From Amarolinea aalborgensis (lineage in GTDB: Bacteria > Chloroflexota > Anaerolineae > SSC4 > Amarolineaceae), in assembly GCF_900491745.1 (NCBI RefSeq), contig NZ_UETR01000008.1, positions 62,001-126,000 of the forward strand: DNA of 64,000 nucleotides. The letters are read 5' to 3'. Both the position numbers and the translations under genes were made by a program. Each line of letters opens with the position of its first letter. The stretch's first letter is position 1. The notes below the pieces were generated by a model. That model was not told the DNA's origin. It did no database searches and was given only the letters and a program-made list of their open reading frames with translations. Shown piece by piece: positions 1-7,377 of this stretch.

Positions 1-158
1 CCGGCCATGCGCAGTCCAATCGCCCACAGCGTCCCGCCATAATCCTGCGCCTGCAGTGCGCCCAACCAGGCAACGACATCGCCAGCCTCGGCAAACGTTG
101 GCTGGGCGATGCCTTGATTCGCCAGCCGTGCAAGCGCAATGCGATTAGGCGCTGGCAA
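1..158 (-). CDS. Winged-helix DNA-binding family protein, N-terminal part (runs off left edge)
   Basis: Only about the first 50 codons are inside the window. The readable peptide contains LGALQAQDYGGTLWAIGLR, which resembles the N-terminal signature of the HTH_42 winged-helix family, whose members include YcaQ/AlkZ-type DNA glycosylases. The start is uncertain. A TTG at 158 would overlap the end of the upstream AHSA1 gene by 14 bases, and an ATT follows at 141. Same strand and tight spacing suggest it is the third gene of the ArsR-AHSA1 operon. Function cannot be refined because the catalytic part is missing. Confidence 0.6.
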   Translation of the reverse strand, partial: MPAPNRIALARLANQGIAQPTFAEAGDVVAWLGALQAQDYGGTLWAIGLRMA

Positions 159-669
159 AGATGGCCGCCATCTTGTCGAGACACTGCTCCATGCCCATCC
201 TGGACATTTCCATCATCTGGCCTTCCCGCCAACCATACTCTGTCACGGTCAGTTCGGTCTTGTTGTCGCCCAGGGCTTTGAAGGTGATGACCTGAAGCTG
301 ACCCTGCGGGAAGTCGGCAGGCAACCCCATCTGCGCCGGGTCAACGTGGTTGCCATCTTGATCGGCCAGATTGTGGATGTATTCGATGCGCTCCATGGGC
401 ACGATTTTTGTATAGGTCCACGTGCTGTACATGTCCTGGCCGCCGAACTCCGTGGGCGCCCGCATGCAGACAAGCGATCTGCCGCCTTCTCGAAAATCAA
501 TGTCAGCGCTGGGACAGGTAAAATACTTCGGCCCCCACCATTGCCTGATATCGTCGGGGTCGCTCCAGGCTTTCCACACCAGCGCCAGGGGGGCGTCGAA
601 GACACGCGTCATGATGAGGTTTCGCACCTGCGCGTGATCTGCCTTTGCGGCGTCATGGCTGTCGTTCAT
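145..669 (-). CDS. SRPBCC / AHSA1-like ligand-binding protein
   Basis: About 174 residues. The sequence carries the AHSA1 (activator of Hsp90 ATPase 1-like) hallmarks: an N-terminal VFDAPLALVWKAWSDPD segment, the WWGP motif just after it, and a C-terminal WREGQMMEMSRMGMEQCLDK helix. These proteins have a helix-grip fold that holds small hydrophobic ligands; the substrate cannot be told from sequence. The ATG at 669 is chosen because it has a GGAGAAG ribosome site and lies one base after the TGA of the upstream ArsR gene. ArsR-AHSA1 pairs are common in bacteria, so the regulator probably controls this gene. Confidence 0.85.
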   Translation of the reverse strand: MNDSHDAAKADHAQVRNLIMTRVFDAPLALVWKAWSDPDDIRQWWGPKYFTCPSADIDFREGGRSLVCMRAPTEFGGQDMYSTWTYTKIVPMERIEYIHNLADQDGNHVDPAQMGLPADFPQGQLQVITFKALGDNKTELTVTEYGWREGQMMEMSRMGMEQCLDKMAAIFASA

Positions 670-670
670 A

Positions 671-1012
671 TCACTTCTCCTTCTCTTGTGTCTGCAATTC
701 CTTGAGATAGTCGGCCAGGCGATCGAAACGCTCACGCCATAAGTGCTCGAACGGCTTGACCCAATCGTGGATCGGCTTCAGCCCTTCGCCTTGCAGCCGA
801 TACAACCGCTGCTGTCCTGCCTCGCGCATAGCGACAAGGCCAACCTCGCGCAAGACCCGCAGATGCTTGGAGACTTGCGGCTGCTTGAGCTCCAGCAAGG
901 CGGCGATCTCATTCACCGATCGCTCACCTTGCGCAAGCAGGTCGAGGATTTGGCGGCGCTGTGGTTCCGCCACCGCGTTGAAGGCGTCCGAAGTTGTCGC
1001 TAAGCGTGCCAT
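671..1012 (-). CDS. ArsR/SmtB-family transcriptional repressor
   Basis: 113 residues, normal length for the family. The winged helix is visible: RRQILDLLAQGERSVNEIA, then the recognition helix around KQPQVSKHLRVLREVGLV, then the wing REAGQQRLYRL. No CxC metal-binding motif of ArsR or SmtB is present, so it is probably a non-metal member of the type usually paired with AHSA1 proteins. It is first in an operon with the AHSA1 gene, separated by one base. The start at 1012 falls almost at the expected transcription start of the promoter just upstream, so the message may be leaderless. Confidence 0.9.
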   Translation of the reverse strand: MARLATTSDAFNAVAEPQRRQILDLLAQGERSVNEIAALLELKQPQVSKHLRVLREVGLVAMREAGQQRLYRLQGEGLKPIHDWVKPFEHLWRERFDRLADYLKELQTQEKEK

Positions 1013-1018
1013 GCCGGT

Positions 1019-1046
1019 ATTATATTCCGATATAAGAATATGTCAA
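1019..1046 (-). promoter_or_regulatory. ArsR operon promoter with overlapping operator
   Basis: On the minus strand a perfect -35 TTGACA (1046-1041) and a perfect -10 TATAAT (1024-1019) are separated by 16 bases. A perfect 6-base inverted repeat, ATATTC with GAATAT eight bases away (1022-1041), fills the spacer and touches both boxes. This is where an autoregulating ArsR dimer would block RNA polymerase. Binding by this ArsR is inferred from position. Confidence 0.75.
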
Positions 1047-1133
1047 ATTTCTTTTTTCTTTCCAACGCAGCGTCAAGCGCGCCCAGCATCTACGCAGCCA
1101 TTGGGCCGTAGTAGCGTATACAATCAGAAAGAC

Positions 1134-1139
1134 TATAAT
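1134..1139 (+). promoter_or_regulatory. Possible -10 box upstream of pstS
   Basis: A TATAAT hexamer lies 118 bases before the pstS start. There is no good -35 box 16-18 bases before it, as expected for activator-dependent Pho promoters, but no convincing Pho box was found either. The rest of 1047-1257 shows no gene. Confidence 0.3.
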
Positions 1140-1257
1140 AGAGATGTACCGAAGAAAATCCTCGTTGGACGAGAGAGGTTCCCTCGTCCACGACTGTTAT
1201 AGTTACGAAAGCAGACTCGTGACAAAGACGCTGGTTAATCTTTTCACCGGAGGAGGC

Positions 1258-2139
1258 ATGTCCAGAAAACGAACTTGGGCCGTGCTGGCGCTGAGCCTAC
1301 TGGCGCTGCTGCCCGGATGTGCGTCACGCGCCGCCACAGCCGGCGGCTCGGCGACCCCGGTCGCCCACGCGATTCAGAACACTGGCTCCGACACGCTGGT
1401 CAATCTGGCGCTGGCCTGGGCCGAGCGTTACATGCCTGAGCACCCCGGCGTGCGGATTTCTGTGACCGGCGGTGGATCAGGCACTGGGATCGCAGCCTTG
1501 ATCAATGGCACGACCGACATTGCCAACGCCTCGCGGGCGTTGAAAAAGGAGGAGTTCGACGCCGCGCAGAAGAACGGCATCACGCCGGTCGAATTCGCCG
1601 TGGCGCGGGACGCGATTGCGATCGTGGTCAATCCTGCCAACCCGGTCAACGGGCTGACCCTGCCGCAGCTCTCCGACATCTACCAGGGCAAGATCACGAA
1701 CTGGCGGCAGGTGGGCGGCGAGGATCGGCCGATCGTGCTTCTCTCCCGCGAGTCGAACTCTGGCACTTACGTTTACTTCTTGGAGCACGTGCTCCGGCTG
1801 GGCGCGAAGAGCGACCTGCTCTTCTCGCCAGATACGCTCCTCATGCCGTCATCCGAAGGGATCAGCGCTGAAGTACGCCAGAACCCCAACGCGCTCGGCT
1901 ACGACGGCCTGGGTTATGTCACCTCAGATCAGAAGGTAGTCGCGGTGGCAAAAAACGCCAGCAGTCCCTACGTCAAACCATCCGTCGCCACGGTCAACGA
2001 CGGCTCCTACCCGATCTCCCGCCCTCTGTTCATGGTCACAGCCGGTCAGCCTACAGGTCAGGTCAAAGACTACCTGGATTGGATCATACACGACGGACAG
2101 GCGTTGGTCGTGGAGCTAGGGTTTGTGCCGCTGAAATAG
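1258..2139 (+). CDS. pstS: Phosphate ABC transporter substrate-binding lipoprotein
   Basis: 293 residues. The start at 1258 has a strong GGAGGAGG ribosome site; the reading frame extends further upstream without a better start. The N-terminus is a lipoprotein signal: MSRKRTW, a hydrophobic run, then the lipobox LLPGC. The mature part has the PstS phosphate-binding motifs: NTGSDTL, GGGSGTGIAAL, a DIANASR segment, the LPQLSDIYQGKITNW stretch and SRESNSGTYVYF. It binds inorganic phosphate outside the membrane and delivers it to PstC/PstA. First gene of a five-gene operon; pstC begins eight bases after its stop. Confidence 0.93.
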   Translation: MSRKRTWAVLALSLLALLPGCASRAATAGGSATPVAHAIQNTGSDTLVNLALAWAERYMPEHPGVRISVTGGGSGTGIAALINGTTDIANASRALKKEEFDAAQKNGITPVEFAVARDAIAIVVNPANPVNGLTLPQLSDIYQGKITNWRQVGGEDRPIVLLSRESNSGTYVYFLEHVLRLGAKSDLLFSPDTLLMPSSEGISAEVRQNPNALGYDGLGYVTSDQKVVAVAKNASSPYVKPSVATVNDGSYPISRPLFMVTAGQPTGQVKDYLDWIIHDGQALVVELGFVPLK

Positions 2140-2146
2140 GTTTGCC

Positions 2147-3043
2147 ATGCTCAGGTCATTTTACGCCCGCTGGAGTGAATTTGCCGTCGAAACCCTGATT
2201 CGCGTCTTGGGCTTCTCCACGGTTGCCTTTGTCTTGCTGATCTTTCTCTTTCTGCTGCGCGAAGGTTTGCCCGCGTTCTTCACCGTGGACACAGCCAACC
2301 TGTTCGGCGCCCGCTGGTATCCCACGTTCGACCTGTTTGGTATGCTGCCGCTCATTCTTGGCTCGTTGCTGGTGACGGTGACGGCGATCCTCATCGCGCT
2401 GCCGTTGGGACTGGCGACTGCGGTCTTCGTGCGCGAGGTGGCGCCGCCATGGGCGCGCGACCTGCTCAAGCCCATGATCGAGGTGTTGGCGGGAATCCCA
2501 TCCGTGGTGCTGGGCTTTTTCGGCATCATCGTGCTGGCGCCGCTCGTTCGTCAGGTCCTCGGCGCGCCCACTGGACTGACCGCATTCACCGGCGCGCTGA
2601 TTCTGGCGTATATGGCCCTGCCCACGATGATCAGCGTGGCCGAAGATGCGCTCGACGCCGTGCCCAAGAGCTACCGCGACGCGGCTCTTGCCATGGGCGC
2701 GACCAAGTGGCAGACGATCTGGCGCGTGGTCGTCCCCGCGGGCCGCTCCGGCATCTTGACGGCCGTGATGTTGGGCATGGGAAGAGCCATCGGCGAGACG
2801 ATGGCCGTGATGATGGTGACAGGCAACGCCGCGCGGCTGCCGCTCTCCCTCGACTCGCTCTTCCGCCCTGTGCGCACGATGACGGCCACCATCGCCGCGG
2901 AGATGGGCGAGGTGGCCCAGGGCAGTACGCACTATCACGTCCTTTTTGGCATCGGCATCATTCTATTCCTGCTCACCTTCGTGATCAATTTGGCGGCCGC
3001 CTCGGCCATGTTCCAGAAACGGCGGCGAGGGGGACTGCGATGA
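2147..3043 (+). CDS. pstC: Phosphate ABC transporter permease PstC
   Basis: 298 residues with six predicted membrane segments. The first is near residues 20-40 and the last near 265-285. The cytoplasmic EAA loop is visible as SYRDAALAMGATKWQTIWRVV, followed by GRAIGETMAVMMVTGN, both typical of PstC. It forms half of the phosphate channel with PstA. It follows pstS closely and overlaps pstA by four bases (ATGA), so the two permeases are translationally coupled. Confidence 0.93.
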   Translation: MLRSFYARWSEFAVETLIRVLGFSTVAFVLLIFLFLLREGLPAFFTVDTANLFGARWYPTFDLFGMLPLILGSLLVTVTAILIALPLGLATAVFVREVAPPWARDLLKPMIEVLAGIPSVVLGFFGIIVLAPLVRQVLGAPTGLTAFTGALILAYMALPTMISVAEDALDAVPKSYRDAALAMGATKWQTIWRVVVPAGRSGILTAVMLGMGRAIGETMAVMMVTGNAARLPLSLDSLFRPVRTMTATIAAEMGEVAQGSTHYHVLFGIGIILFLLTFVINLAAASAMFQKRRRGGLR

Positions 3044-3900
3044 GGACAAACCCCATTCGTCGCCAGCGGATCGAGCGCGCCGGCTATGCGCTGCTCAGCG
3101 CGGCCGCACTGGCGGTCGTCCTGCCGATTCTGCTAGTCATCGCGGCGATCCTGGTGCGCGGCATCAGCGCCATCAACTGGGAATTCCTGACCGCCATGCC
3201 CAGGAACGGCATGAAGGCCGGCGGCATCTTCCCCGCGATCATCGGTACGCTGCTGCTGACCCTGGGCACCGCGGTGGCCGCGATCCCTGTCGGCGTGGCG
3301 GGCGCGATCTATCTGGCCGAATATGCCCGCGACACCTGGCTGACGCGCGCGATCCGCCTGGCCGTGGTCAACCTGGCCGGCATTCCGTCGGTGGTCTACG
3401 GATTGTTCGGGCTAGGGCTGTTCGTGCTCTTTCTGCATTTCGGCACCTCGATTCTGGCCGGCTCGCTGACCCTGGCGATCATGACGCTGCCGGTGATCAT
3501 CAGCACGGCCGAAGAGGCGCTGCGGGCCGTGCCGGTCGAGTTCCGCACGGTCAGCGCCAGCCTGGGCGGCACACGCTGGCAGGCGACCCGCACGATCGTG
3601 CTGCCGCAGGCCCTGCCTGGCATCATCACCGGCGTGATCCTCGGGCTGCTGCGCGCCGCAGGTGAAACCGCACCGATTCTTTTCACGGTCGCGGCGTTCT
3701 ATCTGCCGCGTCTGCCGCGCTCGCCGCTCGACCAGACCATGGCCCTGCCCTATCATCTGTACGTCATCGTCACCCAGGTGCCCGGCATGCCGCCAGAATT
3801 CCAATACGGCACCGCGCTGGTGCTCTTGGTCCTGGTGCTGTCGCTCAACCTGGCGGCGACGCTGATCCGGAGCCGCTTCCGACGGCAAAGGGAGTGGTAA
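3040..3900 (+). CDS. pstA: Phosphate ABC transporter permease PstA
   Basis: 286 residues starting at the ATG that overlaps the pstC stop. It shows the PstA pattern: an early membrane segment, then LAGIPSVVYGLFGLGLFV, the EAA loop EFRTVSASLGGTRWQATRTI, and GLLRAAGETAPILFTVAAF. It pairs with PstC as the membrane pore. The stop overlaps the GTG start of the first pstB gene. A longer frame entering from inside pstC is only read-through of the same frame and is not the gene. Confidence 0.93.
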   Translation: MRTNPIRRQRIERAGYALLSAAALAVVLPILLVIAAILVRGISAINWEFLTAMPRNGMKAGGIFPAIIGTLLLTLGTAVAAIPVGVAGAIYLAEYARDTWLTRAIRLAVVNLAGIPSVVYGLFGLGLFVLFLHFGTSILAGSLTLAIMTLPVIISTAEEALRAVPVEFRTVSASLGGTRWQATRTIVLPQALPGIITGVILGLLRAAGETAPILFTVAAFYLPRLPRSPLDQTMALPYHLYVIVTQVPGMPPEFQYGTALVLLVLVLSLNLAATLIRSRFRRQREW

Positions 3901-4688
3901 AGGCGGTCAACCCTATGCCTGTACAGACGACGATTCCACCCAAGATTCACATAGACCATGTCACCTATCGTTACGCAGGCGAGCCTGTCTTGCGTGATGT
4001 GACGTTGGAGATCGCCGAGCATGCCGTCACGGTGCTCTTTGGGCCGGCGGGGAGCGGCAAGAGCACGCTGCTGCGCCTGATCAACCGGCTGAATGACCTG
4101 GTAGACCACACGAAGTTGACGGGCCGTGTGCTGCTTGACGGGCAGGACATCTACGCGCCCGGGGTGGATGTGTCGGCCCTGCGCCGCCGCGTCGGCATGG
4201 TGTTCGCGCTGCCGCTGCCGCTGCCGGGGACTATCCGTGAGAATATCGTGTACGGGCCGAAACTGGCTGGCGAGCGAGATCGCGCCCGGCTGGAGGAGAT
4301 TGTCGTCCGCAGCCTGACTCAGGCGGCGCTGTGGGATGAGGTCAAGGATCGGTTGGATGGGCCGGCCAGCGCCCTGTCGGGCGGTCAACAGCAGCGGCTC
4401 TGCATTGCGCGCAGCCTGGCGCTGGAACCGGAAGTGCTGCTCCTGGACGAGCCAACGTCGGGTCTCGATCCCATCTCGACGGCGAAAGTCGAGGATTCGC
4501 TCTTTCAGTTGAAGCGTCAATACACCATCGTGATCGTGCCGCACAGCATCCAGCAGGCGGCGCGCGTGGCGGACTACAGCGCTTTCCTGCTCATGGGTGA
4601 GTTGATCGAGCAGCGGCGCGGCAACGAGATGTTTGTGGCGCCGCAAGATCAGCGCACCGAAGACTACGTCACGGGCCGGTTTGGGTAG
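3894..4688 (+). CDS. pstB: Phosphate ABC transporter ATP-binding protein, divergent copy 1
   Basis: 264 residues if the GTG at 3894 is used; an ATG at 3915 is an alternative. Walker A is GPAGSGKST (50-58), the signature LSGGQ (161-165) is canonical, Walker B reads LLLDEP and the H-loop histidine is present in VPHS. The odd point is the Q-loop. PstB proteins normally read VFQ followed by a P-rich PFP segment, but here it is VFALPLPLPG, with alanine at position 105 in place of the glutamine that couples ATP hydrolysis to the permease. The next gene is a second PstB with complementary deviations, so the two may work as a heterodimer. Confidence 0.9.
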   Translation: MVKAVNPMPVQTTIPPKIHIDHVTYRYAGEPVLRDVTLEIAEHAVTVLFGPAGSGKSTLLRLINRLNDLVDHTKLTGRVLLDGQDIYAPGVDVSALRRRVGMVFALPLPLPGTIRENIVYGPKLAGERDRARLEEIVVRSLTQAALWDEVKDRLDGPASALSGGQQQRLCIARSLALEPEVLLLDEPTSGLDPISTAKVEDSLFQLKRQYTIVIVPHSIQQAARVADYSAFLLMGELIEQRRGNEMFVAPQDQRTEDYVTGRFG

Positions 4689-4697
4689 GCCATCTCG

Positions 4698-5468
4698 ATG
4701 AACAAATTCACCGTAGACCGACTCAGTTTTTACTACGGGGCCAAGCGCGCCCTGACTGATGTCTCCATCAGCATCCCCGATCGGCAAATTACAGCCCTGA
4801 TTGGGCCTTCAGGCTGCGGCAAGTCTACCTTCTTGCGCTGCCTCAATCGGATGAACGACACCATCCGCGGCGCGCGCGCCACGGGAAGCGTGCTGCTGGA
4901 TGACGAGGACATCTACGCGCCCGGCGCCGACGTGGTGGGACTGCGGCGCCGGGTCGGCATGATCTTTCAGCGCCCCAACCCCTTTCCGCAATCCATCTTC
5001 GCCAACGTCGCGTTTGGCCCCACCGTGCTGGGGATGGCGCGCGGGGGCGAATTGAGGGACATCGTAGAAGCGAGCCTGCGCGGGGCCAACCTATGGGATG
5101 AAGTCAAGGACAACCTGCGCGGGGATGCGCTTGGCCTATCGCTGGGTCAGCAGCAGCGGCTCTGCATTGCGCGTGGGATCGCGGTCAAGCCCGAAGTGAT
5201 CCTGATGGATGAGCCGTGCTCCGCGCTCGATCCAATCGCGACCCTGAAGGTCGAAGAGCTGATGCGCGAGCTGGCGCGGGACTATGCCATCGTGATTGTG
5301 ACCCACAACATGCAGCAGGCGGCGCGCGTATCTGATCTGACCGCGATGATGATGCTGACCGCGGACCAAAAATCTGGCACCATCATCGAGATCGGCGCGA
5401 CCGCGGCGATCTTCTCCCGCCCGCAAGATCAGCGCACCGAAGATTATGTCACAGGCCGGTATGGGTAA
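4698..5468 (+). CDS. pstB: Phosphate ABC transporter ATP-binding protein, copy 2
   Basis: 256 residues, ten bases after copy 1. Walker A is GPSGCGKST (36-44), the Q-loop is the normal FQRPNPFP with Q91, Walker B reads LMDEP and the H-loop is VTHN. The ABC signature deviates: LSLGQ (147-151) in place of LSGGQ. The C-terminus DQRTEDYVTGRYG is nearly identical to that of copy 1, showing common descent. It ends the pst operon; no phoU follows, and the next gene is convergent. Confidence 0.92.
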   Translation: MNKFTVDRLSFYYGAKRALTDVSISIPDRQITALIGPSGCGKSTFLRCLNRMNDTIRGARATGSVLLDDEDIYAPGADVVGLRRRVGMIFQRPNPFPQSIFANVAFGPTVLGMARGGELRDIVEASLRGANLWDEVKDNLRGDALGLSLGQQQRLCIARGIAVKPEVILMDEPCSALDPIATLKVEELMRELARDYAIVIVTHNMQQAARVSDLTAMMMLTADQKSGTIIEIGATAAIFSRPQDQRTEDYVTGRYG

Positions 5469-5475
5469 TCGCGTC

Positions 5476-7377
5476 TCAAACGAGCACGCCCTCCTCCAGA
5501 TCAGAGCGCTCGAATTGGCTGTTGTACAACTCGGCGTAGAAGCCGTTGCTCGCCAACAGTTCATCGTGCGCGCCTTGTTCAACGATGTTGCCATCGCGCA
5601 TGACCAGGATCAAATCGGCGTTACGAATGGTGGAGAGCCGGTGGGCAATGATGAAACTGGTGCGGCCGACCATCAGGTTTCCCATCGCTTTCTGAATGAG
5701 CAGCTCCGTATGTGTATCCACCGAACTGGTGGCTTCGTCCAAGATCAGCATGGGCGAGTCGGCGAGAAACGCGCGCGCAATCGTCAGAAGCTGCTTCTGC
5801 CCCTGCGAAATGTTGGTGACTTCCTCGTTCAAGACGAAACCGTATCCATCAGGCAAGGTGCGGATGAAGTGATCCACATGCGCCGCCTGCGCGGCCGCGA
5901 TGACTTCGGCCTCGGTGGCGTCCGCGCGCCCGTAATGAATGTTTTCCAGGACTGAGCCGTTGAACAGCCAGGTGTCCTGCAGCACCATGCCAAACATCTG
6001 ACGCACGTCGGCGCGCGTGAACTGCTTGACGTTTTGCCCGTCAATGCAGATTTCGCCCTCATCCACTTCATAAAAGCGCATGAGCAGCTTGACCAGCGTG
6101 GTCTTGCCGGCGCCGGTTGGGCCGACAATCGCGACCTTTTGACCGGGCTGGATCTTCGCCGAAAAGCCTTTAATGACCGGCTGGCCTGGCTGATAGCCAA
6201 AATGCACATCCCGAAATTCTACGCCTCCCCGCACCTGCTCCATGCTGATCGGAGCAGCCGTGTCGGGCGTTTCTTCGGTCCCCTCGAGGAACGTGAACAC
6301 CCGCTCCGCGGCGGCGACGGTGCCTTGCAGCACGTTCGATGTGTTCGCCAGCTGCGTGATGGGCTGGGTGAATGAGTTGACGTACTGAATGAACGCCTGG
6401 ATATCGCCCACGGTAATCGCCTTGCGAATGGCCAACCAGCCGCCCAAAATGACCACGGCGACATAGCCGAGATTGCCAATCAGGCGCATGACGGGCATCA
6501 TGATGCTGGAAAAGAACTGCGATTTCCACGCCGAGCCATACAGCGTGGTATTGTACTGGTCGAATTTGGCAATACTTTTATCTTCGCCATTGAAGGCCTT
6601 GACGATCAGATGACCGCCAAACATTTCCTCCACGTGGCCATTGACGTGGCCGAGGTAATCCTGCTGTTCGCGGAAGAAACGCTGCGATTGTTTGATGACC
6701 TGCATCACGACGATCATGGAAAGCGGCACAATCGTCAGCGCGACCAACGTCATCTGCCAGGAAATGGAGAACATCATCACCAACACCCCCACCACCGTCA
6801 CCAGCGAGGTGATGATTTGCGTCAGGCTCTGATTGAGGGTTTGGTTAATGGTATCCACGTCGTTGGTCAACAGCGAGAGCACCTCGCCGTGCGGCGTGCT
6901 GTCGAAATAGCGGAATGGCGCCCGATTGATTTTCTGCATCATCTGGCGGCGCAGCTCATACGTGACCTGAATCGCAACATCGGTCATCAGCCAACCTTGC
7001 AGGTAACTGAGCACGGACGAGAAGAGGTACAGGCCCAGCGCGGTGAGCAGAATTCGCCCAATGACATCGAACGGCACATCACCCGTTCCCGCCAGCTTGG
7101 CCAAAATGCCGTTGAAGAGCTCGGTCGTGGCGTTGCCCAAGATCTTGGGGCCGATAATCGCGAAGACGGTCGAGCCAATCGCGAGCGCGAAAACGACAAT
7201 GATCTTCAGGCGATAGGGAGCCAGGTAGGCAGTCAGTTTGCGCAGCGTACCGGAAAAATCGTGCGGCTTTTGCACGGGCATCCCCATCATGTGCCCGCCC
7301 GGCCCACGTGCGACGGGGCCTCCGCGGCCAGGCCCAGGGATGAACGATGGAGAAGAATTTCGCTGTGGCGTTGTCAT
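5476..7377 (-). CDS. ABC exporter half-transporter, subunit 2 (consensus Walker side)
   Basis: 633 residues: an N-terminal cytoplasmic tail rich in Pro and Gly, six membrane helices (about 60-340), then an ATP-binding domain. Walker A GPTGAGKTT and Walker B LILDEA with the catalytic Glu are intact, but the signature motif is ISQGQ rather than LSGGQ. Its start overlaps the stop of the upstream ABC gene by ATGA. The partner has a canonical signature and a degenerate Walker B. Together they match the asymmetric heterodimeric exporters of the BmrCD / TM287-288 / LmrCD type. The substrate is unknown; MarR control suggests drugs or toxic organics. Confidence 0.92.
   Translation of the reverse strand: MTTPQRNSSPSFIPGPGRGGPVARGPGGHMMGMPVQKPHDFSGTLRKLTAYLAPYRLKIIVVFALAIGSTVFAIIGPKILGNATTELFNGILAKLAGTGDVPFDVIGRILLTALGLYLFSSVLSYLQGWLMTDVAIQVTYELRRQMMQKINRAPFRYFDSTPHGEVLSLLTNDVDTINQTLNQSLTQIITSLVTVVGVLVMMFSISWQMTLVALTIVPLSMIVVMQVIKQSQRFFREQQDYLGHVNGHVEEMFGGHLIVKAFNGEDKSIAKFDQYNTTLYGSAWKSQFFSSIMMPVMRLIGNLGYVAVVILGGWLAIRKAITVGDIQAFIQYVNSFTQPITQLANTSNVLQGTVAAAERVFTFLEGTEETPDTAAPISMEQVRGGVEFRDVHFGYQPGQPVIKGFSAKIQPGQKVAIVGPTGAGKTTLVKLLMRFYEVDEGEICIDGQNVKQFTRADVRQMFGMVLQDTWLFNGSVLENIHYGRADATEAEVIAAAQAAHVDHFIRTLPDGYGFVLNEEVTNISQGQKQLLTIARAFLADSPMLILDEATSSVDTHTELLIQKAMGNLMVGRTSFIIAHRLSTIRNADLILVMRDGNIVEQGAHDELLASNGFYAELYNSQFERSDLEEGVLV

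Noticed and set aside
1190..1215. CTGTTATAG-type sequence before pstS as a Pho box
   Set aside because: Only one half-site-like match and it lies downstream of the only -10 candidate; not enough to call.
2449..3900. 483-codon reading of the pstA frame starting inside pstC
   Set aside because: The first ~197 codons are a shadow of pstC; the ATG at 3040 overlaps the pstC stop and gives a normal-length PstA.
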